Shown one piece after another: positions 16,400 to 24,323 of a DNA stretch of 37,161 bases; position 1 is the stretch's first letter, and each line of letters starts with the position of its first letter. The position numbers and the translations under genes are program-made. The stretch covers positions 1 through 37,161 of the forward strand of contig JAAZZE010000018.1 in NCBI GenBank assembly GCA_014239255.1. The letters run 5' to 3'. The notes under the pieces were generated by a model that was not told the origin of the DNA, did not search any database, and was given only the letters and a program-made list of their open reading frames with translations. The DNA comes from Gammaproteobacteria bacterium (lineage in GTDB: Bacteria > Pseudomonadota > Gammaproteobacteria > Arenicellales > UBA868).

Positions 16400-17227
16400 T
16401 CATTCATGGCTTTGCCCTCGCGGGTACAGCACCGGAAACTGATCGCCAGCAAAAGGTTGTCCATCTTCATACTCCAGTTCTGGGAAAAAAGGTGACGTCT
16501 TTCCTGGGCGGACTACGAATCGCGCATCGTCCCCCACCCAGCGGATCGATATGGCCCGGCGACGATCATTGGATGTATTGGCCGGGGCGCCATGCAGAGT
16601 CCTGAAGTTAAAGGCTATTGCATCGCCTGGTTGCATGTCCCAGCCACGGATGTCGAACCCTTCCCGATTCTTTTCTACGTCCGGCATCGTTTCAGAAGTA
16701 TCTTCAAAGTACAGATCGGTGCCATCAAAACGCGTTGGCCTGAACTCCTTACCCCATTTGTGGGATGTGGCAACGTATTCGACGCTACGCTCCCGAGGCA
16801 CCGGATCGACGGGCACCCAGAAACTGACAGACTGCTCTCCGTCAACAATATAGTACGGCTGATCATGATGCCAGGGAGTTGTCACTGAATTACCTGGCTC
16901 TTTTACCAGTATATGATCATGAAAAACTCGGGCGGTTTTTGAGCGCATCAGTTTTGCGGCAATCTCGGCCATCGGTGATTCAGTAACCAGGGCGTGGTAG
17001 CCCCTAAATTTTGACCAGACGCAATAGTCCTGAAAAAACTCTGCACCTTCTCCTTCGTCCGGACGATAGGTTCGTTCACGCCAACTCGGACTCACTTTGT
17101 TCTCTTCGATAGCCACCTGCACCCCTTCCACCCAGGGTTTGAACAGGTCTGTCAACAGCACCACCCCATCTTTTTGGAAACTGTCTATAGCGTGATCCGA
17201 CAAGAGCGCCGCTTCTTTACTGGTCAT
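16400..17227 (-). CDS. Phytanoyl-CoA dioxygenase (PhyH) family oxygenase linked to hut genes
   Basis: Fe(II)/2-oxoglutarate oxygenase of 275 residues. Metal ligands are His120-x-Asp122 (TTPWHHDQPYYI) and His212 (FNFRTLHGAPANTS), with Arg residues in NDRRRAISIRW for the oxoglutarate. The WHHDQPYY and SVSFWVPVDPV blocks are typical of small-molecule PhyH enzymes. I start at ATG 17227 (MTSKEAALLS), with AGGAA upstream and a well-formed promoter 35-70 bases away; an ATG at 17296 would start inside that promoter. It lies between hutI and hutF, so a histidine-derived or imidazole-containing substrate is a reasonable inference (for example an N-methylated or hydroxylated histidine), though not shown. 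Confidence 0.86.
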   Translation of the reverse strand: MTSKEAALLSDHAIDSFQKDGVVLLTDLFKPWVEGVQVAIEENKVSPSWRERTYRPDEGEGAEFFQDYCVWSKFRGYHALVTESPMAEIAAKLMRSKTARVFHDHILVKEPGNSVTTPWHHDQPYYIVDGEQSVSFWVPVDPVPRERSVEYVATSHKWGKEFRPTRFDGTDLYFEDTSETMPDVEKNREGFDIRGWDMQPGDAIAFNFRTLHGAPANTSNDRRRAISIRWVGDDARFVVRPGKTSPFFPELEYEDGQPFAGDQFPVLYPRGQSHE

Positions 17228-17267
17228 GATAGATCTATTCCTGCATTTATGCTGGCTTGTTGCCCTA

Positions 17268-17296
17268 GGTATAATGGTATGGTTAACCATCGTCAA
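17268..17296 (-). promoter_or_regulatory. Sigma-70-type promoter with palindromic operator in the spacer
   Basis: On the minus strand TTGACG (17296-17291), a 17-base spacer and TATACC (17273-17268) form a good promoter about 34 bases upstream of the PhyH start once the usual start-site offset is counted. The spacer contains the perfect 12-bp palindrome ATGGTTAACCAT (17279-17290), exactly where a repressor would block RNA polymerase. On the plus strand TATAAT (17270-17275) overlaps the same place and could serve hutF, though no matching -35 box is seen. The binding protein is unknown; no HutC-like gene is in the window. Confidence 0.6.
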
Positions 17297-17445
17297 TTAT
17301 TCTTTCGCCATTTGTTACCTTAGCTCGGTTAGTTGTGAATCATACATGGCATCAAGCACCAGATTATTTGGGCATGCAGGCATGATTTGTTCACCAGTTC
17401 TGGGTGCCATTGCGGACTAGTTACCGACCCAGATCCGGAGGGATC

Positions 17446-17490
17446 ATGTCGGAGAGTAGTCGCGTAGATAATCAACGAGAAAACTCATGA
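17446..17490 (+). CDS. Candidate 14-codon leader ORF coupled to hutF
   Basis: ATG 17446 follows a strong CCGGAGGG ribosome site and encodes MSESSRVDNQRENS; its TGA (17488-17490) overlaps the hutF start codon as ATGA. hutF itself has only GAGAAAA upstream. This arrangement would make hutF translation depend on ribosomes finishing the leader. There is no histidine codon run, so classical attenuation is not suggested. Confidence 0.4.
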   Translation: MSESSRVDNQRENS

Positions 17491-18884
17491 CCTTGCCCGG
17501 CCCCCGATTGACCAGCATCCGCTGTGCAAAAGCACTGACCCCATCAGGCTGGGAGAATAACTGCGTTATTGAGCTTGATCAAACCGGTCGGATAGCAGCT
17601 ATCACGAAAAATAATGCTGGCGCCACCGACCTTTCCTTAAATGGCATGGTCATCGCGGGATTGCCCAATCTGCACTCCCACGCTCATCAAAAAGCGATTG
17701 CGGGACTGACCGAGCACAGGATTGCTGGACAAGATGACTTCTGGGGCTGGCGTGACCTTATGTACCGTGCCAACGCGCAGTTGGATCCGGACCAACTGCA
17801 AGCTGTCGCGCGTTATCTCTACACCGGCATGCTGCAAAGCGGATATACCTCGGTTGCCGAGTTCCATTATCTGCATCATCAACCTAATGGCAGCCCTTAC
17901 CGCGATTGCAGCGAGCTATCTGCCAGGCTTCTCGAAGCCGCATCCGAGGTCGGTATCGCTATTACGCTGCTCCCCGTTCTTTACTGCCGAGGTGGTTTTA
18001 ATAACGAGCCGGTACGAGATACACAACGCCGCTTTGCCAACTCGCCCGAGAGTTATCTTAAACTGCTGCAGGCCTGCGACTCACTGTGCGTGGGCAACCC
18101 CGACCGATCCGTCGGTTTCGCAGCGCACTCGCTGCGCGCCGTCGCCCCAGACCTCCTGTCGGCGACCCTTGAGGATGCGGGCAGCCTTATCAAGGACATA
18201 CCAGTACATATCCATGTTGCCGAGCAGGCCCGCGAAGTAGCCGAGTGCTTGGCCCTGAACGGGGTTCGACCGGTGGCATGGCTATACGATCACTGCGATG
18301 TAACTGACCAGTGGTGTCTGATACATGCCACACATGTCGACTCTGGCGAACTGGGCCGTATTGTCAAAAGCGGTGCAACTGTTGGCCTTTGTCCGACAAC
18401 AGAAGCGAACCTGGGCGATGGTATTTTTCCAGCAGCTCAGTTTCTTAGAGATGGTGGCCGCTTCGGTGTGGGCTCCGACAGCCAGATATGCACTTCCCCG
18501 GCAGAAGAACTAAGGCTGCTAGAGTACGTTCAGAGGCTCAGCCTGCAAAGACGAACAGTGATGATTCCAGATGATGCCGGCAGTAACGGTCGTGCGTTGA
18601 TCACAACTGCTATTTCCGGCGGCGCCCAGGCTCTTGGAGAAAAATCTTCGGGGCTGGTTTCAGGGGCCCGCGGTGATCTCATTGAAATTGATCATGAGCA
18701 CAGCGAATTTGCGTCGCGTACACCAGATCAGATTCTCGACAGCTGGATCTTTTCAGGGCCGAACAATGCCGTGCGTAACGTCATCGTCGGCGGACGACAC
18801 GTTGTGCACGATGGCATCCACCCGCTTCGTGAAAGTGCCAGTGGTCGGTTTCGACAGGTCATCGCAATGCTGAACAACGCCTAA
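17487..18884 (+). CDS. hutF: Formimidoylglutamate deiminase HutF
   Basis: Amidohydrolase-superfamily enzyme that converts N-formimino-L-glutamate into N-formyl-L-glutamate and ammonia. Evidence: GLPNLHSHAHQKAIAGL with His63-x-His65, the HutF-typical DDFWGWRDLMYR and SVAEFHYLHHQPNG segments, FAAHSLRAV, HIHVAEQAREV, IHATHVD and FGVGSDSQICTSPAEELRLLEY with the catalytic Asp. Length 465 is normal. Its presence means the organism uses the route that needs a separate formylglutamate deformylase (HutG), which is not found in the window. hutH starts 29 bases after its stop. The start codon overlaps the stop of a 14-codon leader ORF. Confidence 0.95.
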   Translation: MTLPGPRLTSIRCAKALTPSGWENNCVIELDQTGRIAAITKNNAGATDLSLNGMVIAGLPNLHSHAHQKAIAGLTEHRIAGQDDFWGWRDLMYRANAQLDPDQLQAVARYLYTGMLQSGYTSVAEFHYLHHQPNGSPYRDCSELSARLLEAASEVGIAITLLPVLYCRGGFNNEPVRDTQRRFANSPESYLKLLQACDSLCVGNPDRSVGFAAHSLRAVAPDLLSATLEDAGSLIKDIPVHIHVAEQAREVAECLALNGVRPVAWLYDHCDVTDQWCLIHATHVDSGELGRIVKSGATVGLCPTTEANLGDGIFPAAQFLRDGGRFGVGSDSQICTSPAEELRLLEYVQRLSLQRRTVMIPDDAGSNGRALITTAISGGAQALGEKSSGLVSGARGDLIEIDHEHSEFASRTPDQILDSWIFSGPNNAVRNVIVGGRHVVHDGIHPLRESASGRFRQVIAMLNNA

Positions 18885-18913
18885 CCGATGTCGGCAGTCC
18901 TCAGGAGAACCTG

Positions 18914-20449
18914 GTGCAGACAATAAAACTCATTCCAGCCAAGCTCACACTCGATAGCCTGAGGGTACTGGGGGCAAACCCCTGCATGATCGACATACCC
19001 AATACCGCTTGGGAGCAAATACGAACGAGCCACGCCATACTCGAAACGGTACTTCAGCAAGCGGCACCAGCCTACGGCATTAATACCGGATTTGGCAAAA
19101 TGGCTCGAACGCGAATCGACGTCGCAGATCTGTCTACACTGCAGCGTAACCTTGTGCGATCTCACGCCGCTGGCGTTGGCAATTCATTGGCACCGCAAAC
19201 GGTTCGTCTGGCACTGATACTCAAGACGATGAGCCTGGCCCAGGGGTACTCCGGTGTCAGGCCTCAGATAGTCGAACGGCTCATCGAGATGGTGTCTCAA
19301 GACATCCTTCCCGTGGTGCCGGAAAAAGGATCAGTCGGGGCATCCGGTGATCTTGCGCCGTTGGCACATATGAGTCTTCCGCTGATTGGAGAAGGTGAAG
19401 TCTTGTGGAACGGTAGCACGATGCCGGCAGCCAAGGCCCTGCAAGCTGTAGGGCTGGATGCGCTCACGCTTGAAGCCAAGGAAGGGCTGGCTCTGCTGAA
19501 CGGCACCCAGATCTCCACCGCTCTGGCCATCGACGCGCTGTTCAGTGCAGAACAGAACCTCGCCAGTGCTGTCGTCACCGGCGCTATTTCCGTCGATGCG
19601 GCTCTGGGCAGTTATGTCCCTTTTGACAAACGTATTCACGACATCCGCCGGCAAACAGGGCAAATACTGATTGCCCGTCTTTACCGCGCCTTGCTAAAGG
19701 ACAGCGAACTCAACCACTCGCACGCTGATTGTGACCGGGTACAGGATCCTTACTGTCTTCGCTGTCAGCCACAGATACTTGGCGCCTGCCTCGACCAGCT
19801 CGGCCACGTCGCGGACATCCTCCTGCGTGAGGCCAACGCTGTGTCCGACAATCCCCTGCTGTGCCCAGACACTGGTGAAGTTCTCTCTGGTGGCAACTTT
19901 CATGCCGAGCCGGTCGCCATGGTGGCTGACAATATGGCGCTGGCAATCGCCGAGATCGGTGCTCTGTCCGAACGACGTGTCGCCATGTTGATCGATTCAA
20001 GTATCAGTGAGCTGCCGCCTTTCCTTACCTCAAGAGCCGGCTTGGAATCCGGATTCATGGTTGCCCACGTAACAGCCGCGGCACTGACATCCGAAAACAA
20101 AAGCCTGGCACACCCCGCCAGTGTTGACAGCCTGCCCACCTCGGCCAATCAGGAGGATCATGTCAGCATGGCGACTTTCGCTGCGAGGCGATTGCGCACG
20201 ATGAATGAGAACACAAGGCACATCCTTGCAATCGAATTTCTAGCAGCGGCCCAGGGCATTTCTCTACGTCGACCCCTTAAATCATCGAGCACTATCGAAA
20301 ACGCAATTAAATCATTACGTGATCATGTTCCCGAATGGACCGAAGACCGTATCATGTCTCCTGATATCGAACTGGCAAACTCTTTGATTCACCAGGGTAC
20401 GCTCGCCGAGTTGCTCCCCGCCCAGCCACTTGACACCATTTTGTACTGA
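18914..20449 (+). CDS. hutH: Histidine ammonia-lyase HutH
   Basis: Deaminates L-histidine to trans-urocanate, the first step of the pathway. The MIO cofactor triad Ala143-Ser144-Gly145 lies in KGSVGASGDLAPLAH, at the numbering known from Pseudomonas. Other family blocks: YGINTGFGKMA with the catalytic Tyr, QRNLVRSHAAGVG, QDPYCLRCQPQ-type segment, SDNPL and ENKSLAHPASVDSLPTSANQEDHVSM. Length 511 is typical. The start is GTG with AGGAG 7 bases upstream. It sits between hutF and the deformylase homologue in the plus-strand hut operon. Confidence 0.96.
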   Translation: MQTIKLIPAKLTLDSLRVLGANPCMIDIPNTAWEQIRTSHAILETVLQQAAPAYGINTGFGKMARTRIDVADLSTLQRNLVRSHAAGVGNSLAPQTVRLALILKTMSLAQGYSGVRPQIVERLIEMVSQDILPVVPEKGSVGASGDLAPLAHMSLPLIGEGEVLWNGSTMPAAKALQAVGLDALTLEAKEGLALLNGTQISTALAIDALFSAEQNLASAVVTGAISVDAALGSYVPFDKRIHDIRRQTGQILIARLYRALLKDSELNHSHADCDRVQDPYCLRCQPQILGACLDQLGHVADILLREANAVSDNPLLCPDTGEVLSGGNFHAEPVAMVADNMALAIAEIGALSERRVAMLIDSSISELPPFLTSRAGLESGFMVAHVTAAALTSENKSLAHPASVDSLPTSANQEDHVSMATFAARRLRTMNENTRHILAIEFLAAAQGISLRRPLKSSSTIENAIKSLRDHVPEWTEDRIMSPDIELANSLIHQGTLAELLPAQPLDTILY

Positions 20450-20473
20450 CCACACCCTAACTGGCTCTTACTC

Positions 20474-21052
20474 ATGAACCGACTTTTAAATATCGCGCAA
20501 ATTGGAGATCCTGTCCTCCGGGAACCCACTGCCGAACTAACCCCCCAAATGCTGGCGCAGCCTGACATGCAACAGTTCATTGATGATCTGATCGCGACCA
20601 TGCGCGCAGCCAAAGGTGCCGGGCTCGCGGCCAACCAGGTTCATCAATCGCTTCGTATTTGCGCCATTGAGGTACGTGACAACCCACGCTACCCCTACCG
20701 CCCCAATATTCCACTGACTATATTGGTAAACCCGGTGCTCACTCCCGTGGGCGAGGACATGTTTGAAAATTACGAAGGCTGCCTTAGCGTACCCAATCTG
20801 CGTGGCATAGTTCACCGCCACTCGGTAATAGACGTAAGCGCAATGGATAGAAACGGCGCTCCGATACAGACCCGGGTAAAAGGGATGACCGCGGCAACAT
20901 ACCAGCATGAGGTAGATCACCTTGATAGCTTGCTCTTTCTCGACCGGGTTAGGGATTCCAAGAGTCTTGTCACCTGGGAGAATTTTGAGCGTTACCATCT
21001 GGAGCAGGTGGCAGAAAACGTCGGCAAGGTAGTCGGCCAATATGGCAGTTGA
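20474..21052 (+). CDS. Peptide-deformylase homologue within the hut operon
   Basis: A 192-residue protein of the peptide deformylase fold with all three metal-site motifs: G-x-G-x-A-A-x-Q at 48-55 (GAGLAANQ), EGCLS at 101-105 with Cys103, and QHEVDH at 144-149 with His145, Glu146 and His149. A small change is Ser152 for the Gly that usually follows HL-x. Housekeeping def genes normally lie next to fmt; here the gene lies 24 bases after hutH and 66 bases before hutU. PDF removes formyl groups from N-formylmethionyl peptides, and the pathway around it makes N-formylglutamate with no HutG in sight. I therefore infer that it may be the formylglutamate deformylase; a second ordinary PDF is the alternative. 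Confidence 0.9.
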   Translation: MNRLLNIAQIGDPVLREPTAELTPQMLAQPDMQQFIDDLIATMRAAKGAGLAANQVHQSLRICAIEVRDNPRYPYRPNIPLTILVNPVLTPVGEDMFENYEGCLSVPNLRGIVHRHSVIDVSAMDRNGAPIQTRVKGMTAATYQHEVDHLDSLLFLDRVRDSKSLVTWENFERYHLEQVAENVGKVVGQYGS

Positions 21053-21118
21053 ACGCGAGACTTGCCAAACCGGCTGTACAGCAGCCGTTATTTCAACCTT
21101 ACAAAACCCGATAGTTAT

Positions 21119-22807
21119 ATGACACTGAACCGATACGCGCCAGAAAGGCACATCAAGGCACCGACCGGCACAGAACTGCAGTGCAAACACTGGAGTACTG
21201 AAGCACCTATGCGGATGCTGATGAACAACCTTGATCCAGAGGTGGCAGAAAATCCGGCTGAACTTGTGGTCTATGGCGGTGTTGGGCGGGCGGCTCGCGA
21301 CTGGGACAGTTTCGACCGGATCATTACATCGCTCAAGGAGCTTGAGACAGATCAGACCTTGCTGGTGCAATCCGGAAAACCGGTCGGTATTTTCAAGACC
21401 CATGAGCAGGCCCCTCGGGTTCTAATTGCCAACTCCAACCTGGTGCCACACTGGGCCACGCTGGAGCACTTCTCCGAGCTCGATCAGCGTGGTTTGATGA
21501 TGTACGGGCAGATGACAGCTGGTTCCTGGATTTACATTGGCTCGCAGGGCATTGTCCAGGGAACCTATGAGACCTTTGCCGAGATGGCGCGCCAGCACTT
21601 CAATGGCTCATCAAAGGGCCGCTGGATTCTAACGGCCGGGCTCGGGGGTATGGGCGGTGCACAGCCTCTCGCTGCGACGATGAACGGGTTTTCCATGATC
21701 GCGGTGGAATGCAATAGAGAATCTATTGAATCTCGACTGAAAACCCGTTACCTGGACGCCTGGGCTGACAACATCGACGATGCTCTAAGCCTTGTCGAAA
21801 ACGCCCACAGCGAGGGACGAGCCATTTCGGTCGGACTTCTAGGCAATGCAGTGGATATTTTCCCGGAACTGGCGGCACGCTCCCAGACTGATTCAAGATA
21901 CCAGCCAGATGCCGTGACCGATCAAACCTCAGCCCACGACCCGCAAAACGGCTATCTGCCGGGCGGCTGGTCGATGGCCGAATGGACCCAACGGCGCCAG
22001 AGTGATCCTAAGGGCGTGGCAGCGGCGGCAAAGGATTCAATGGCGATCCAGGTTCGGGCGATGCTCGATTTCTGGAATCGAGGCATTCCGGTTGTCGACT
22101 ACGGCAACAATATTCGCCAGATGGCTCAGGAAACCGGTGTTGATAACGCCTTCGACTACCCCGGCTTCGTCCCCGCATATGTGCGCCCGTTGTTCTGTCG
22201 AGGTATAGGGCCATTTCGCTGGGCAGCACTGTCGGGCGATCCGGAGGATATCTTCCGCACCGATGAAAAAGTCAAGGAGCTGATTCCCGATAATCCACAA
22301 CTGCACCAGTGGCTGGACATGGCCCGAAAACGGATTGCGTTCCAGGGGATGCCCAGCCGTATCTGCTGGCTCGGACTGGGAGATCGAGACCGGATCGGCC
22401 GGGCCTTTAACCAGATGGTGGCCAACGGCGAACTGAGTGCACCGATCGTCATAGGCCGTGATCATCTCGATAGCGGTTCGGTCGCGAGTCCCAACCGGGA
22501 AACTGAGCAAATGAAAGATGGGTCGGATGCAGTCTCTGACTGGCCGATTCTGAACGCACTACTTAATACGGCATCGGGCGCGACCTGGGTCTCTTTTCAT
22601 CATGGCGGTGGAGTTGGTATCGGTTACTCACAGCATGCGGGTCTGGTTATTGTTGCCGATGGGTCACCATTGGCCGACCAGAAACTGGCTCGCGTATTGT
22701 GGAATGATCCCGCGACAGGAGTGATGCGCCACGCCGATGCAGGTTATGACGATGCTATCGCCTGTGCCCGGGCCCACAAGCTTAATCTTCCAAGTATCGG
22801 ATCCTGA
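21119..22807 (+). CDS. hutU: Urocanate hydratase HutU
   Basis: NAD+-dependent hydratase converting urocanate to imidazolone propionate, second step of the pathway. Clear blocks: [89 protein letters not shown] and the C-terminal [19 protein letters not shown] choose ATG 21119, giving 562 residues, since the family begins near [17 protein letters not shown]; a TTG at 21062 would add 19 residues of no family resemblance. Neither start has a strong ribosome site. It lies between the deformylase homologue and the BesD/HalD-like oxygenase gene. Confidence 0.96.
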   Translation: MTLNRYAPERHIKAPTGTELQCKHWSTEAPMRMLMNNLDPEVAENPAELVVYGGVGRAARDWDSFDRIITSLKELETDQTLLVQSGKPVGIFKTHEQAPRVLIANSNLVPHWATLEHFSELDQRGLMMYGQMTAGSWIYIGSQGIVQGTYETFAEMARQHFNGSSKGRWILTAGLGGMGGAQPLAATMNGFSMIAVECNRESIESRLKTRYLDAWADNIDDALSLVENAHSEGRAISVGLLGNAVDIFPELAARSQTDSRYQPDAVTDQTSAHDPQNGYLPGGWSMAEWTQRRQSDPKGVAAAAKDSMAIQVRAMLDFWNRGIPVVDYGNNIRQMAQETGVDNAFDYPGFVPAYVRPLFCRGIGPFRWAALSGDPEDIFRTDEKVKELIPDNPQLHQWLDMARKRIAFQGMPSRICWLGLGDRDRIGRAFNQMVANGELSAPIVIGRDHLDSGSVASPNRETEQMKDGSDAVSDWPILNALLNTASGATWVSFHHGGGVGIGYSQHAGLVIVADGSPLADQKLARVLWNDPATGVMRHADAGYDDAIACARAHKLNLPSIGS

Positions 22808-22873
22808 TTCACCGCCCCAGGGTGTCGAGCCATGGCCCGTGCGACTTAAACCAAATGCTTCGGGACAAAGACC

Positions 22874-23668
22874 ATGACCGACACCACTGAAGCGCTCTTG
22901 GGGATTGTTGACTGCGATCGCTATCCCCTGACAGACCCGCGCTTTCACGTCCGGTGCAAGTCTGAACTGGACCGCGACGGAGTCCTGACACTGGAGCACT
23001 TCCTGGTCGATAAGGCAATCGACACCATCCGTGACGAGGGCCTCGAGTACCAACATCTTGCCTATTTCACCTCGGACAGCCACAACATCTACCTTAAGCC
23101 CGATGACTCGGAATTGCCACCGACGCATCCGCGAAACCGAAAAGTCACCTCATCCAAAGGCTGTATCACCGATGACCAGATTCCAAGAGGCTCAGCACTG
23201 CGCGCCCTCTACCACGCGTCCGCGTTCCGAGGTTTTCTGTGCAGCGTACTGGACATAACACAGGTCTATGAATACGCTGATCCGCTGTCATCGATTAACC
23301 TGCACTATGCTGACGAGGGGCAGGAACTCGGCTGGCATTTCGATAACTCCTCATTTGCGATTACACTGATGATCCAAAGGCCAAAGCGCGGCGGCACATT
23401 TGAGTATGTCAAGGATGTGCGCAATGCTGACAGCGGCGAAATGAACTACGAACTGACGGAACAGGTTTTGAACGGCCAGACCCCCACACAAACCCTTGCC
23501 ATGAACGCAGGAGCGCTGGTGTTATTTCGTGGAAGAAACTCAATGCATCGGGTAACACCGGTAGCAGGAGACCATACGCGTATCCTGGCAGTGCTGGCGT
23601 ACAACACAAAACCAGGGGTCTCGTTATCTGAGTCGGCAAGGAGAACTTTTTACGGCCGCCTCGGATAA
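22874..23668 (+). CDS. BesD/HalD-like Fe(II)/2-oxoglutarate oxygenase with a hydroxylase-type HxD site
   Basis: A 264-residue oxygenase that by overall pattern belongs with the amino-acid halogenase BesD/HalD family (formerly annotated ArpA-like): SSINLHYADEGQELGWHFDNSSFAITLMIQ, the GGTFEYVKDVRN strand, and NAGALVLFRGRNSMHRVTPV near the end. Iron ligands are His155, Asp157 and His225; Arg236 should bind 2-oxoglutarate. Halogenases of this family have Gly in place of the Asp, so this protein is predicted to hydroxylate, not chlorinate. It is the last gene of the plus-strand hut operon, 66 bases after hutU, which suggests a free amino acid such as histidine or a breakdown product as substrate. 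Family placement is from memory of motifs, without alignment. Confidence 0.75.
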   Translation: MTDTTEALLGIVDCDRYPLTDPRFHVRCKSELDRDGVLTLEHFLVDKAIDTIRDEGLEYQHLAYFTSDSHNIYLKPDDSELPPTHPRNRKVTSSKGCITDDQIPRGSALRALYHASAFRGFLCSVLDITQVYEYADPLSSINLHYADEGQELGWHFDNSSFAITLMIQRPKRGGTFEYVKDVRNADSGEMNYELTEQVLNGQTPTQTLAMNAGALVLFRGRNSMHRVTPVAGDHTRILAVLAYNTKPGVSLSESARRTFYGRLG

Positions 23669-23720
23669 AAGCGCTTACCGGCCAGGCTAGGCAGCACAAG
23701 CAATTTCCTCGCCTTACCTG

Positions 23721-24302
23721 TTATTTGAGATCGCCTAGCAGCGAACTGCGAATCTTCTGTGAAATGGTGACGTCATAAGTGTACTGAGGATGGTCAATCC
23801 CAAACGAGAGATCATTTCCCCCTTTAATTGACTGAACCACTGCCGGTGTCAATTCAAAACGAACAAAATGCACAGCCGAGGTCTTGTCGGCGGTTTCCCG
23901 TTCCAGGTCTTCGTTAGCGACCGGCCGAATTCGATCTTCGCCATTAGCCTGCAGCCATAGCGCCCTTTCAATGCCTATCAGGCGTGCCAACGCCTGGCGC
24001 CGTTCGTCTACGTCAGAATACTCGAGCATAAATGTCGCTTTAAAATTACTGCCATCGGGAATCAGGGGGTTGTAGGCATCTAGTTCTTCCTGGATCTGTG
24101 GGGCCTCGAAGATGCGCTCTATGCGGAGCATTTCCTGCACCTGGTATTGCATCGTCAGGGCATCCTCAAAATACAGCGTGGCATTCGGTCCGATTGCCAC
24201 ACGCCTGTTTGCTTTATGGGTCAATACACGAGCACGAAACCCTTGACGCTCAATCGAGTATGTTTCAAGCGAGAACAGATCTTCACGGGTCAATTTTTTC
24301 AT
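23721..24302 (-). CDS. DUF3501 family protein
   Basis: A 193-residue soluble protein of the DUF3501 family, recognised from KKLTREDLFSLETYSIER, ANRRVAIGPNATLYFED, MQYQVQEMLRIERIFEA and NPLIPDGSNFKATFMLEY. No reaction is known. It starts 21 bases after the stop of the Fe-S protein gene, and the trio rubrerythrin, Fe-S protein, DUF3501 is an arrangement I recall from other Pseudomonadota, implying a shared role in redox or peroxide defence. No good ribosome site is visible, so translation may be coupled to the upstream gene. Convergent with the oxygenase gene across 52 bases. Confidence 0.87.
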   Translation of the reverse strand: MKKLTREDLFSLETYSIERQGFRARVLTHKANRRVAIGPNATLYFEDALTMQYQVQEMLRIERIFEAPQIQEELDAYNPLIPDGSNFKATFMLEYSDVDERRQALARLIGIERALWLQANGEDRIRPVANEDLERETADKTSAVHFVRFELTPAVVQSIKGGNDLSFGIDHPQYTYDVTISQKIRSSLLGDLK

Positions 24303-24323
24303 ATACGTTTAGGCCAAAAAATT

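Noticed and set aside
20537-21403. Minus-strand ORF of 288 codons
   Set aside because: Antisense to the deformylase homologue and the start of hutU, both with intact motifs; the translation looks random.
22874-23668. Calling this gene a radical halogenase
   Set aside because: The overall pattern is BesD/HalD-like, but the chloride-binding Gly is Asp157 here, so the iron site is of the hydroxylase type.
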